Positions 8,064-16,557 of a stretch of DNA of 64,000 nt are shown in pieces. Source of the DNA: Lactobacillus sp. ESL0785 (lineage in GTDB: Bacteria > Bacillota > Bacilli > Lactobacillales > Lactobacillaceae). Under the pieces are notes generated by a model. It was given only the letters and a program-made list of their open reading frames with translations, ran no database searches and was not told the DNA's origin. The stretch is taken from NCBI RefSeq assembly GCF_029395455.1, contig NZ_CP113916.1, positions 62,001-126,000 on the forward strand, in the 5' to 3' direction. The translations under genes were made by a program, and so were the position numbers. How positions within the stretch are numbered: the stretch's first letter is position 1; every line of letters starts with the position of its first letter.

Positions 8064-9725
8064 ATGATTAATTTAGGTAAAAAAGTTATTTATCAGATTT
8101 ATCCTAAATCATTTTATGATTCTAATGGTGATGGAATTGGCGATCTTCGTGGCATTATTCAAAAGATTGATTACATAAAAAAACTACATGTTGATATGAT
8201 ATGGTTTAATCCATTTTTTGTTTCCCCACAGCATGATAATGGCTATGACGTTGCTGATTATTGCAAAATAGATCCCCGATTTGGCAGTATGCAGGATTTT
8301 GAAGAGCTGGTGGCTAAGCTGAAAGAAATCAATGTCGGTGTAATGCTCGATATGGTATTAAATCACTGCTCAACTGAGCATAAATGGTTTAAAAAAGCCT
8401 TGGCAGGTGATCCGAAATATCGTAAGTTTTTTTATTTACGTAAAGCTAAGGCTGATGGCAGTCTGCCCACTAATTGGCGGAGTAAGTTTGGCGGCCCTGC
8501 TTGGGCTAAATTTGGTAATACTGATTACTATTACCTTCATTTATATGATCCAAGTCAGGCGGATTTGGATTGGCATAATCCAGAGGTAAGAAAGGCAGTA
8601 TTTGCTGTTGTAAACTTTTGGCGAAATAAGGGAGTACAAGGCTTTCGCTTTGATGTAATTAATGTAACAGGTAAAGCTAAGAAATTACTTGATGCGACTG
8701 ATCCGACTACAGAAAAGTCTTTGTATACAGATACGCCAGTTGTACATCAATATTTAAAAGAATTGAATGCTGCTAGCTTTGGGCAAGATCCTGATAGTAT
8801 TACAGTTGGTGAAATGTCGTCGACTTCGATTGCCAACTCGATTGCTTATTCTAAACCGGATGAGCATGAATTATCGATGGTATTCAGCTTTCACCATTTA
8901 AAGGTCGATTATCGTGATGGCAATAAATGGACAAAAGAGCCAGTTGATTTCATGAAATTAAAGGCGATTTTTACTGCTTGGCAAGAAAAGATGGATCAAG
9001 GTGGCGGCTGGAATGCTCTGTTTTGGAACAATCATGACCAATCAGTAGCACTTAATCGTTTTGGTGATCCCGGGAAATATCGCTTGCAGTCTGCAGAAAT
9101 GTTAGCAACAGCAATCCAATTAATGCGTGGTACCCCATATATTTATATGGGTGAAGAATTAGGCATGATTGATCCAGCCTATACTTCAATCAAAGACTAC
9201 GTGGATGTTGAAACGCTGAATGCTTATCATGAATTAAGAAAGCAAGGTCTCAGTGCTGCGGCTGCTTTTGATATTATTCATGCTAAATCTCGTGATAATG
9301 CGCGGACACCAATGCATTGGGACAGCGGCAAATATGCTGGCTTTAGTCAGGTTAAGCCATGGCTAATGCCAACCAATCAAGATGAGATTAACGTTGCGGC
9401 TGAATTGAAGCATGGCGAAATTTTTAATTATTATCAAAAGTTAATTAAATTACGTAAAACAGAAGAATTAATTTCTGATGGTCATATTAAGATGTTTTTG
9501 CAAAAAGATCCGCAGGTTTTAGCCTATGAACGCTTTTTAGATAATAAAACAGAAAAATTATTGGTCTTTGCTAACTTTTATGGTCAAGAACATACTGTAA
9601 CATTGCCTAAGCAATACCAAGAGCAGGCGGGCACGGTGTTGATTAGTAATTATCATAAAAAAGACTTTACATTAACAGCGGCTTTAAAGCTTGTACCATA
9701 TGAAGCATTAGCAATTAAAATTTAA
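8064..9725 (+). CDS. treC: Trehalose-6-phosphate hydrolase (GH13 alpha-glucosidase)
   Basis: 553 residues, full length for the GH13 oligo-1,6-glucosidase/TreC group. Catalytic regions in order: region I DMVLNHCS, region II GFRFDVIN with the nucleophile Asp near 199, region III VGEMSS with the acid Glu near 251, and region IV WNNHDQ. GEMSS and FWNNHDQS are characteristic of trehalose-6-phosphate hydrolases. The enzyme splits intracellular trehalose-6-P into glucose and glucose-6-P. A very strong AGGAGG overlaps the treR stop, so it is translated from the treR transcript. Sucrose or isomaltose activity cannot be excluded. Confidence 0.87.
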   Translation: MINLGKKVIYQIYPKSFYDSNGDGIGDLRGIIQKIDYIKKLHVDMIWFNPFFVSPQHDNGYDVADYCKIDPRFGSMQDFEELVAKLKEINVGVMLDMVLNHCSTEHKWFKKALAGDPKYRKFFYLRKAKADGSLPTNWRSKFGGPAWAKFGNTDYYYLHLYDPSQADLDWHNPEVRKAVFAVVNFWRNKGVQGFRFDVINVTGKAKKLLDATDPTTEKSLYTDTPVVHQYLKELNAASFGQDPDSITVGEMSSTSIANSIAYSKPDEHELSMVFSFHHLKVDYRDGNKWTKEPVDFMKLKAIFTAWQEKMDQGGGWNALFWNNHDQSVALNRFGDPGKYRLQSAEMLATAIQLMRGTPYIYMGEELGMIDPAYTSIKDYVDVETLNAYHELRKQGLSAAAAFDIIHAKSRDNARTPMHWDSGKYAGFSQVKPWLMPTNQDEINVAAELKHGEIFNYYQKLIKLRKTEELISDGHIKMFLQKDPQVLAYERFLDNKTEKLLVFANFYGQEHTVTLPKQYQEQAGTVLISNYHKKDFTLTAALKLVPYEALAIKI

Positions 9726-9732
9726 TCTAAAG

Positions 9733-9771
9733 AAAATAGACACTGAGTAGATTTACTCAATGTCTATTTTT
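9733..9771. terminator. Terminator between treC and ldhD
   Basis: Long stem AAAATAGACA...TGTCTATTTT with inner TGAGTA / TTACTCA pairing and a T run. Convergent genes on each side may share it. Confidence 0.8.
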
Positions 9772-9818
9772 AAGTTATATTTTTTAGTTATATGTAAGAA
9801 AGGAAATGAACTTGTAAA

Positions 9819-10856
<1,038 letters not shown>

Positions 10857-10873
10857 TTATTGTCTCTTGTGCT

Positions 10874-10879
10874 ATTATA
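10874..10879 (-). promoter_or_regulatory. ldhD -10 box
   Basis: GTGTATAATAGC on the minus strand; the -35 is weak (TTTCAT-like, 16-17 nt upstream). Confidence 0.55.
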
Positions 10880-10978
10880 CACTTGTTAAGAATGAATGAA
10901 AGCATAAAATTGTGAAAAAATTAATTTTATCAATTAAGCCGTTAAATTAGGGATTTTTCGAAGTAAAGGTGATTAAAA

Positions 10979-11821
10979 TTGAAATTAACAAGTACCTGGC
11001 TTAAGCAATTACCAGTAGAAAACATCGTATCATGTAAAAATATTCACGGAGGTGATACTAATCAAGCGTATCAAGTGAAAGCTAGCACGCAAACATATTT
11101 TATGAAAGTCCAGCCTAATAATACGGTTACTTATTTTGATCATGAAATTCGTGGGTTAAAAGAAATGGCGCAAGCTGGGGTTAATACATTAAAGCCGTTA
11201 TTTCACGGTCAAATTGATGGTGATGCTTACTTGCTATTGAACTGGCTGGAAACAGATGTTGGTAGTCAAGCTGCTTTAGGTCGACAGGTTGCTAAGCTGC
11301 ATCAAAAGCATGCTGAAGCTTTTGGCTTCGGTGATGTTACTAAAAATCGGGTGCTGATTAAGGATAATAATTGGAACAAAAGTTGGGTTGACTTTTATGT
11401 TCACCAGCGGTTAGTACCCGAAGTAGCAGCGGCGAAGAAGTTAGGTCGTTGGAATGATTTTCGCGCGGAACATTTTCAACGGCTGGTTGCGAAGTTTAGC
11501 GATTATTATGCTAAACATAAGGTAACGCCTAGTTTATGTCACGGTGACTTGTGGTTCGGCAATGTATTATTTCAAAAGGGTCAGCCTTACTTAATTGACC
11601 CAGATGCAATTTACGGTGATCGAGAATTTGATTTAGCAATGACAACTGTTTTTGGCGGCTTTAACAATCAGTTTTACCAGTCATATTACGAAGAATATCC
11701 GTTTGATATGAATTTAGCGCAGCGGCTAGATTGGTATAGATTTTATTACTTATGTATGCATCTTTGCTTATTTGGTGAAAGTTACGGCGGAGCAGTTGAT
11801 GAAATTTTGAGTCATTTTTAA
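10979..11821 (+). CDS. Fructosamine-kinase-like phosphotransferase
   Basis: 280 residues of the protein-kinase-like APH fold. It shows an N-terminal nucleotide lysine (YFMKVQ), the catalytic loop CHGDLWFGNVLF near residue 190 and the metal-binding DPDAIYGDREFDLAM, which is the form seen in the fructosamine-3-kinase family (PF03881). That family phosphorylates sugars on glycated amines, so protein deglycation or metabolism of Amadori compounds is plausible. Start is TTG with AAAGGTG upstream. It sits 42 bases before exoA, probably in one transcript. A genuine aminoglycoside-resistance role is unlikely given the DLWFGN motif. Confidence 0.82.
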   Translation: MKLTSTWLKQLPVENIVSCKNIHGGDTNQAYQVKASTQTYFMKVQPNNTVTYFDHEIRGLKEMAQAGVNTLKPLFHGQIDGDAYLLLNWLETDVGSQAALGRQVAKLHQKHAEAFGFGDVTKNRVLIKDNNWNKSWVDFYVHQRLVPEVAAAKKLGRWNDFRAEHFQRLVAKFSDYYAKHKVTPSLCHGDLWFGNVLFQKGQPYLIDPDAIYGDREFDLAMTTVFGGFNNQFYQSYYEEYPFDMNLAQRLDWYRFYYLCMHLCLFGESYGGAVDEILSHF

Positions 11822-11863
11822 AAACCTTTATAATGTAAGAAACAATTAAAAAAGGAGAAAATT

Positions 11864-12691
11864 ATGATCTTAATTTCGTGGAATATTGATTCGCTTAATG
11901 CTGCCCTGACTGGTACTTCTGCTCGTGCTGAAGAAACACGCAAGGTGTTAACTAAAATACATGACCAAAATCCAGATGTGCTGGCAATTCAGGAAACAAA
12001 ATTACGCGCAACTGGTCCGACTAAGAAGCATCAGGAAATTTTGCGCGCACACTTTCCTGAATATCGGTATGTATGGCGTTCCTCAGAAGAGCCAGCACGT
12101 AAGGGCTATGCGGGCACAATGTACTTATATAAAAAAGACTTAACGCCACAAGTAACTTATCCGACAATCGGGGCTCCAGAACCGATGGATCAAGAAGGGC
12201 GAATTATTACCTTGGAATTTCCTGACGTCTTTGTCACCCAAGTCTATACGCCTAATTCTGGTAATGGTTTAAAAAGACTCAGTGAACGGCAACTTTGGGA
12301 TGCAAAATACTTGGCGTATTTACAAGAGTTGGACCAGGTAAAACCAGTTTTAGCCAGTGGTGATTATAATGTTGCTCATACTGAAATTGACTTAAAGCAT
12401 CCCGATAACAACCATCATTCGGCTGGTTTTACTGATGAAGAGCGGGTTGACTTTACCAAGCTATTGGCTGCGGGCTTTACTGACACGTTTAGAGAAGTCA
12501 ATGGTGCTGTCGAAGGAGTTTATTCTTGGTGGGCTCAACGAGTTCGGACAGCTAAGGCTAACAATTCTGGCTGGCGGATTGACTATTGGCTTGCAAGTAA
12601 CCGGATTGCAGGACAGGTTAAGCGTTCAGAAATGATGGATACAGGTGCACGGGCGGATCATTGCCCAATTTTACTTGAAATTGACTTATAA
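11864..12691 (+). CDS. exoA: Exodeoxyribonuclease III / AP endonuclease
   Basis: 275 residues with the EEP nuclease fold. Motifs: SWNIDSLNA with the first metal ligand, IQETK with the catalytic Glu near 43, VYTPNSG, SGDYNVAH with DxN near 160, and C-terminal ADHCPI with the catalytic Asp-His. It nicks abasic sites in base-excision repair. AAAGGAG is placed well before the ATG. Its 3' half was duplicated downstream, where a decayed copy remains (13015-13208); this copy is intact. Confidence 0.9.
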   Translation: MILISWNIDSLNAALTGTSARAEETRKVLTKIHDQNPDVLAIQETKLRATGPTKKHQEILRAHFPEYRYVWRSSEEPARKGYAGTMYLYKKDLTPQVTYPTIGAPEPMDQEGRIITLEFPDVFVTQVYTPNSGNGLKRLSERQLWDAKYLAYLQELDQVKPVLASGDYNVAHTEIDLKHPDNNHHSAGFTDEERVDFTKLLAAGFTDTFREVNGAVEGVYSWWAQRVRTAKANNSGWRIDYWLASNRIAGQVKRSEMMDTGARADHCPILLEIDL

Positions 12692-12752
12692 TTAATAGCT
12701 CTATTTTATCTGAGTATTTATTTACTATCTTACGATTTATTGCAATATTGTT

Positions 12753-12781
12753 TTGACTTGAAATATTGAAAAGCGTAAAAT
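12753..12781 (+). promoter_or_regulatory. Promoter of micropeptide gene 1
   Basis: TTGACT (12753-12758), 17-nt spacer, TAAAAT (12776-12781). The same promoter is preserved in copy 2. Confidence 0.75.
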
Positions 12782-12788
12782 GTAATTG

Positions 12789-12808
12789 CTTTCTTATTGC
12801 TAAGAAAG
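12789..12808 (+). promoter_or_regulatory. 5' UTR stem-loop of micropeptide gene 1
   Basis: CTTTCTTA-TTGC-TAAGAAAG, a perfect 8-bp stem, 12-13 nt before the Shine-Dalgarno. Copy 2 keeps a 7-bp stem although the loop changed, suggesting the structure matters. Role unknown; mRNA stability or translation control are possibilities. Confidence 0.6.
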
Positions 12809-12836
12809 TTAATTATTGTTGAGAGGAGGATGTGTT

Positions 12837-12929
12837 ATGACCTGGGTTGATATTGTACAAAGTGCATTAAAAATGTTTGCTAATATTCTTAAAGGTGTCA
12901 GCAATTTCTTTGGTATTCTTCGTAAATAA
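12837..12929 (+). CDS. 30-residue cationic amphipathic peptide (bacteriocin- or PSM-like)
   Basis: Micro-gene with a near-ideal GAGAGGAGGA Shine-Dalgarno 6 nt before the ATG, its own promoter and terminator. The peptide starts MTWVDIVQSAL and ends FFGILRK. Polar residues fall at 2, 5, 9, 12, 16, 19, 23, 26 and 30, an exact 3-4 spacing that puts them on one face of a helix; everything else is bulky hydrophobic (W, V, I, L, M, F). Charges are D5, K12, K19, R29 and K30, net about +3. There is no signal peptide or double-glycine leader. Candidates are a leaderless class II bacteriocin, a delta-hemolysin/PSM-like peptide or a type I toxin; I cannot choose. No transporter or immunity gene is adjacent. 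Confidence 0.72.
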   Translation: MTWVDIVQSALKMFANILKGVSNFFGILRK

Positions 12930-12944
12930 TTAATGCCAAATAAT

Positions 12945-12988
12945 AAACACTTAATGTTAGTTTTTAATCTAAGTTAAGTGTTTTTTTT
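12945..12988 (+). terminator. Terminator of micropeptide gene 1
   Basis: AAACACTTAA / TTAAGTGTTT stem with an 8-T tail, starting 16 nt after the stop codon. Confidence 0.85.
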
Positions 12989-13014
12989 AATCCTGAAAAT
13001 TGTTGTGGCTCGGA

Positions 13015-13208
13015 TATGCTAGTGCCATTTAAAGCAACTTTGGGATGCAAAATACTTGGCATATTTGCAAGAATTTTACTGACATATTTAGAAAAGTCAA
13101 TGATGCTGTCGAAGGAGTTCTTCTTGGTGAGCTCAACGAGTTTGGACAGTTAAGGCTAACAATTCTGGCTGGCAGATCATTGCCCAATTTTACTTGAAAT
13201 TGACATAT
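13015..13208 (+). pseudogene. Decayed duplicate of the exoA 3' half
   Basis: Collinear with exoA but with at least two internal deletions. AACTTTGGGATGCAAAATAC (13033 onward) copies exoA at about 12291. It then jumps to the TACTGACA...GTCAATG segment (exoA about 12477), and after CTGGCTGGC it jumps again to GATCATTGCCCAATTTTAC, the exoA end. The second deletion sits at a GGCGGAT direct repeat of the parent. Frameshifts and deletions remove any function. The left boundary (13015-13033) is uncertain. Confidence 0.85.
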
Positions 13209-13271
13209 AATTAATAGCTCTATTTTATCCAAGTATTCATTTAATCTATAAAAATTTATTGCAATATTGTT

Positions 13272-13300
13272 TTGACTTGAAATATTGAAAAGCGTAAAAT
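13272..13300 (+). promoter_or_regulatory. Promoter of micropeptide gene 2
   Basis: TTGACT (13272-13277), 17-nt spacer, TAAAAT (13295-13300), same as copy 1. Confidence 0.75.
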
Positions 13301-13355
13301 GTAATTGCTTTCTTCTTACTAAGAAAGTTAATTATTGTTGAGAGGAGGATGTGTT

Positions 13356-13469
13356 ATGGTTTTTGCTGCTATTATGCAAGCTGTATTAAGCATGTTTGCT
13401 GACATTCTTTATAGTGTCAGCGGTTTCTTTGACGTTTTTCGCAAGAAGGATACGAATGATGCCAAATAA
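13356..13469 (+). CDS. 37-residue amphipathic peptide, paralogue of the upstream micropeptide
   Basis: Same 5' context and Shine-Dalgarno as gene 1. The first 30 residues align without gaps and share 15 identities: M1, I6, Q8, L11, M13, F14, A15, I17, L18, V21, S22, F24, F25, R29 and K30. The hydrophobic face is kept while the polar face changes: K12 to S, N16 to D, K19 to Y and G26 to D. A seven-residue charged tail (KDTNDAK) is added. Net charge is about zero against +3 for peptide 1. Retention of the open frame while the neighbouring exoA copy decayed suggests selection. A two-peptide system is an inference. Confidence 0.7.
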   Translation: MVFAAIMQAVLSMFADILYSVSGFFDVFRKKDTNDAK

Positions 13470-13475
13470 ATAAAG

Positions 13476-13550
13476 AAACACTTAACGTTAGTCTAAATTA
13501 CAAGTGATAATTTCACTTGTTAGTTTTTGAACTAAGTTAAGTGTTTTTTT
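13476..13550 (+). terminator. Terminator of micropeptide gene 2 with nested hairpin
   Basis: Outer stem AAACACTTAA / TTAAGTGTTT as in copy 1, but its loop carries an inserted second hairpin ACAAGTGA / TCACTTGT (13500-13520). Confidence 0.8.
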
Positions 13551-13608
13551 ATCCTAAAAATTGATGTTTGCCTCCGCTTTTGTGTAAAATTAGCTTGAGG
13601 CGATATGG

Positions 13609-16449
13609 ATGAATGAACCACTGCAAGATGCGATTTTAAACGGCCTATATGATGCGACCTATCCCGGTCATGAATTATTAAGCCCTAAACTTTTGCAAAA
13701 TACCCAAAATGACAAAATCTGGCTAACTTTACGGCAAGAACTATTAACTTGTCGTAGTTTTACTTGGGCAGTGGCCTTTGTGACGCAGGACATGCTGGTG
13801 CCGTTTAAAGTAGTCATGGCTGATTTAGCTGCTAAAGGGATCACGGGGACAATAATTACTGGTGATTATTTGGCTTTTAACGATCCTAAAGTTTTTCGTG
13901 AATTAATGAAAATCCCTAATTTAACCGTTAAAATTGCTGCTAAGAAAGGTTTTCATGCTAAAGGCTATTTATTTGAACATGACGATTGGCAAACATTAAT
14001 TATCGGCAGCGCTAATTTTACGCGAGCAGCATTACTCAGCAATTATGAATGGGCCCTAAAGGTTAGTTCGAAGGAAAATGCAACGTTGACTAATCAACTT
14101 GCGTTGCAGTTGCACCAATTACAAGAAAATAGTGTGCCGCTGACTTTAGCATGGCTGCAGGAGTATGAGGATAATTGGGTGAAACCGTCACGGCAATCAC
14201 TGCCGCAAGTAAAAGCAGCAGATCCAATTACACCTAACAAGATGCAGTCTGCAGCTTTGAAGGAATTACAAGCGTTAGTTGCTGCTGGGCAAAAACGAGG
14301 ATTGGTTGTCTCGGCAACAGGAACTGGGAAAACATATCTTGGTGCTTTTGCTGTTAAAGATTTTGCACCGCGAAAATTTTTGTATGTTGTTCACCGTGAG
14401 CAAATTGCTAAAAAAGCTTTATCAAGTTTTTATCAAGTAATTGGTGGTAACAAGCAAGATTATGGTCTGTTGACGGGGCATAAGCATCAGCTTAATCGGA
14501 AGTATCTTTTTGCTACCGTACAGACTTTGAGTCAGCCAGATATGTTGGCTAGCTTGGCCAAAGATGAATTTGATTATATTTTAATTGATGAAGCTCACCG
14601 AGCAGCAGCACCGAGTTACCAGCAAGTGCTTAATTATTTTACGCCGCAGTTTTGGTTGGGAATGACAGCTACACCGGAGCGAATGGACAATCAGGATGTT
14701 TATCAGCTGTTTGACTATAATTTAGCTTACGAAATTCGGCTGCGGGATGCTTTAGAAGCCAAGATGTTAGCACCCTTTCATTATGTAGGCGTTGCAGATT
14801 ATGAAGTTGATGGTGAAAGCATCGATGAAACGACTAATTTACGTAATTTGATAGCGCCTAAACGTGTTGAGTATGTGTTAAAGCAACTAGATTATTATGG
14901 TTATTGCGGGACAAAAGCACGTGGTTTAGTCTTTTGCAGTCGGCAGGAGGAAGCTCGCGAATTAGCGCACATGTTTACTATTAAAGGTCATCCAGCAGTT
15001 GCATTAACTAATGAGGATAGTGAAACGCGGCGGACGCAAGTTGTTAAGCAGCTTGAAGCAGGTAAAATTGAATATATTGTCACGGTTGACCTGTTTAATG
15101 AAGGGATAGATATTCCTGCACTTAACCAGATTGTGATGCTGCGTAATACGCAGTCTAGCATTGTTTTTATCCAGCAATTAGGACGGGGATTGCGTAAGTA
15201 TCCGGGCAAGGATTATGTGACGGTGATTGACTTTATTGGCAATTATAAAAATAACTATTTAATTCCAATTGCACTTAATCAAGATTCTAGTCGCAGTCAG
15301 GACAAGGCTCGTGCAGAAAGTACACTGCCAGGATTAATTGATGTGTCAACGATTAATTTTAGCCGTATTGCTTCGGAAAAGATTTTGGCGTCACTTGATC
15401 AGGTAAAACTTGATAGCTTAAAAGAATTGCGGCAATCTTATCGCGACTTAAAGGAAAAGATTGGACATCCACCGCTGTTATTTGATTTTTATCAGTATGG
15501 GTCAACTTCGCCAGAAGTTTTTGCTGATAATCATAGTTTGCAGCATTATGGCCAGTTTTTAAGCAAAATGGGTGAGTCGATTACTCTTAGTAAGTATGAA
15601 AGTGCGGTCTTATCATTTGTGACTAAGGAACTGATGAATGGTAAGCGACCGCATGAATTGTGCTTGCTGCAATTACTGCTTGAAAAAGGGCAGGTTAGTC
15701 AAACTGAGTACGAACAAATGCTGCATTGTGAACATGCTTACGTTAATGCAGCGGTTTTAAATTCGGTTGAAGCAATCTTATCGCTAGATTTCTTTGATAT
15801 TAAGCAAGGGAAGACAACTAAAAAGGCCCAATATGGTGGACAGGCTTTGGTTGAGCATAAAGATTTGTTAAGTTACCGACTAACGCCGGTCTTACAGCAA
15901 GCCTTAGCTGAAAATATCGTATTTAAGAAATTATTTGCAGATGTCGTGCAGACGGGATTAGCACTTAATCATGAGTATAACAATTGTAAGCAATTTACGT
16001 TATATCAGCAGTATGACCGTAAGGATGTGTGTCGATTATTAAATTGGCCCAAGGATGTGTCAGCACCAATGTATGGTTACCGAGTAGATGAACACGAGAC
16101 ACCGATTTTTATTACTTACCAGAAAGATTCCGTTGAAAAACGGAACGCGGTTTATCATAATACATTAGAAGATGGCCGTAGTTTGCGTTGGTATACGCGT
16201 TCACCGCGTCACCTTGATTCAGCCGAAGTTCAGCGGTTGCTTAATTCACCACAGATGAAGTTGCATTTATTTGTGAAGAAAAGTGATGCAATCGGCAAGC
16301 AGTTTTTCTACTTGGGGGAAGCTACTATTCAACAGGGAACGGTTAAAGAAGAACTGCTGGGACCAAAAAAGAAGGCAGCAGTGGGGATGAACTTACTGTT
16401 GCAGCACCCACTTGAAGCCAAAATGTATGAATTATTGTTTGCAGAATAA
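13609..16449 (+). CDS. PLD nuclease - SF2 helicase - DUF3427 fusion protein
   Basis: 946 residues. N-terminal phospholipase-D-like nuclease domain (about 20-200) has one HxK motif, FHAKGYLF near 115, plus IIGSANFT. The SF2 helicase core (about 220-570) has Walker A SATGTGKT near 236, Walker B IDEAH near 326, TATPERMD (motif III region), NEGIDIP and motif VI QQLGRGLRKYPGK. The remaining 370 residues fit DUF3427 (PF11907), common behind this helicase type. Predicted ATP-driven DNA translocase with nuclease activity, in repair or phage defence. It is a single gene with GAGG upstream of the ATG and its own terminator; no methylase or partner is adjacent. Confidence 0.85.
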   Translation: MNEPLQDAILNGLYDATYPGHELLSPKLLQNTQNDKIWLTLRQELLTCRSFTWAVAFVTQDMLVPFKVVMADLAAKGITGTIITGDYLAFNDPKVFRELMKIPNLTVKIAAKKGFHAKGYLFEHDDWQTLIIGSANFTRAALLSNYEWALKVSSKENATLTNQLALQLHQLQENSVPLTLAWLQEYEDNWVKPSRQSLPQVKAADPITPNKMQSAALKELQALVAAGQKRGLVVSATGTGKTYLGAFAVKDFAPRKFLYVVHREQIAKKALSSFYQVIGGNKQDYGLLTGHKHQLNRKYLFATVQTLSQPDMLASLAKDEFDYILIDEAHRAAAPSYQQVLNYFTPQFWLGMTATPERMDNQDVYQLFDYNLAYEIRLRDALEAKMLAPFHYVGVADYEVDGESIDETTNLRNLIAPKRVEYVLKQLDYYGYCGTKARGLVFCSRQEEARELAHMFTIKGHPAVALTNEDSETRRTQVVKQLEAGKIEYIVTVDLFNEGIDIPALNQIVMLRNTQSSIVFIQQLGRGLRKYPGKDYVTVIDFIGNYKNNYLIPIALNQDSSRSQDKARAESTLPGLIDVSTINFSRIASEKILASLDQVKLDSLKELRQSYRDLKEKIGHPPLLFDFYQYGSTSPEVFADNHSLQHYGQFLSKMGESITLSKYESAVLSFVTKELMNGKRPHELCLLQLLLEKGQVSQTEYEQMLHCEHAYVNAAVLNSVEAILSLDFFDIKQGKTTKKAQYGGQALVEHKDLLSYRLTPVLQQALAENIVFKKLFADVVQTGLALNHEYNNCKQFTLYQQYDRKDVCRLLNWPKDVSAPMYGYRVDEHETPIFITYQKDSVEKRNAVYHNTLEDGRSLRWYTRSPRHLDSAEVQRLLNSPQMKLHLFVKKSDAIGKQFFYLGEATIQQGTVKEELLGPKKKAAVGMNLLLQHPLEAKMYELLFAE

Positions 16450-16481
16450 AAAATGCGCTTGTGGTAAAAAGCGCATTTTTT
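16448..16481 (+). terminator. Terminator of the PLD-helicase gene
   Basis: AAAAAATGCGCTT / AAGCGCATTTTTT stem overlapping the stop codon. Confidence 0.85.
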
Positions 16482-16514
16482 ATATGGTAATAATATTTGA
16501 AATTATAAGCAGCC

Positions 16515-16545
16515 AAAAAGCACTACAAAAATTGAGTGCTTTTTT
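16515..16545 (-). terminator. Terminator of the secreted serine hydrolase
   Basis: AAAAAGCACT / AGTGCTTTTTT stem; on the minus strand it follows the stop codon at 16558. Confidence 0.7.
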
Positions 16546-16557
16546 AAATTTAACTAT

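Larger units (their letters stand above)
12692..13608. repeat. Tandem duplication of exoA 3' end plus micropeptide gene
   Basis: The 917-base interval between exoA and the helicase is two diverged copies of one unit. Copy 1 runs from inside exoA through the terminator at 12988; copy 2 runs from about 13015 to 13550. Matching blocks include AATTAATAGCTCTATTTTAT (12690s and 13208s) and a stretch of about 95 nt from GCAATATTG to the ATG of each micropeptide (12742-12839 and 13261-13358) that differs at only a few positions. Confidence 0.88.

Noticed and set aside
13029..13232. Minus-strand 67-codon open frame across the exoA remnant
   Set aside because: It runs antisense through decayed exoA sequence, has no ribosome site and its reading comes from the duplicated DNA, not from a gene.
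12837..13469. Reading the micropeptides as classical class II bacteriocins with a double-glycine leader
   Set aside because: Neither peptide has a leader or GG cleavage site, and no ABC transporter or immunity gene is adjacent; only a leaderless or modulin-like type is compatible.
13609..16449. Type I or type III restriction enzyme
   Set aside because: No methylase or specificity subunit is present, and the PLD plus DUF3427 layout fits the stand-alone helicase family.
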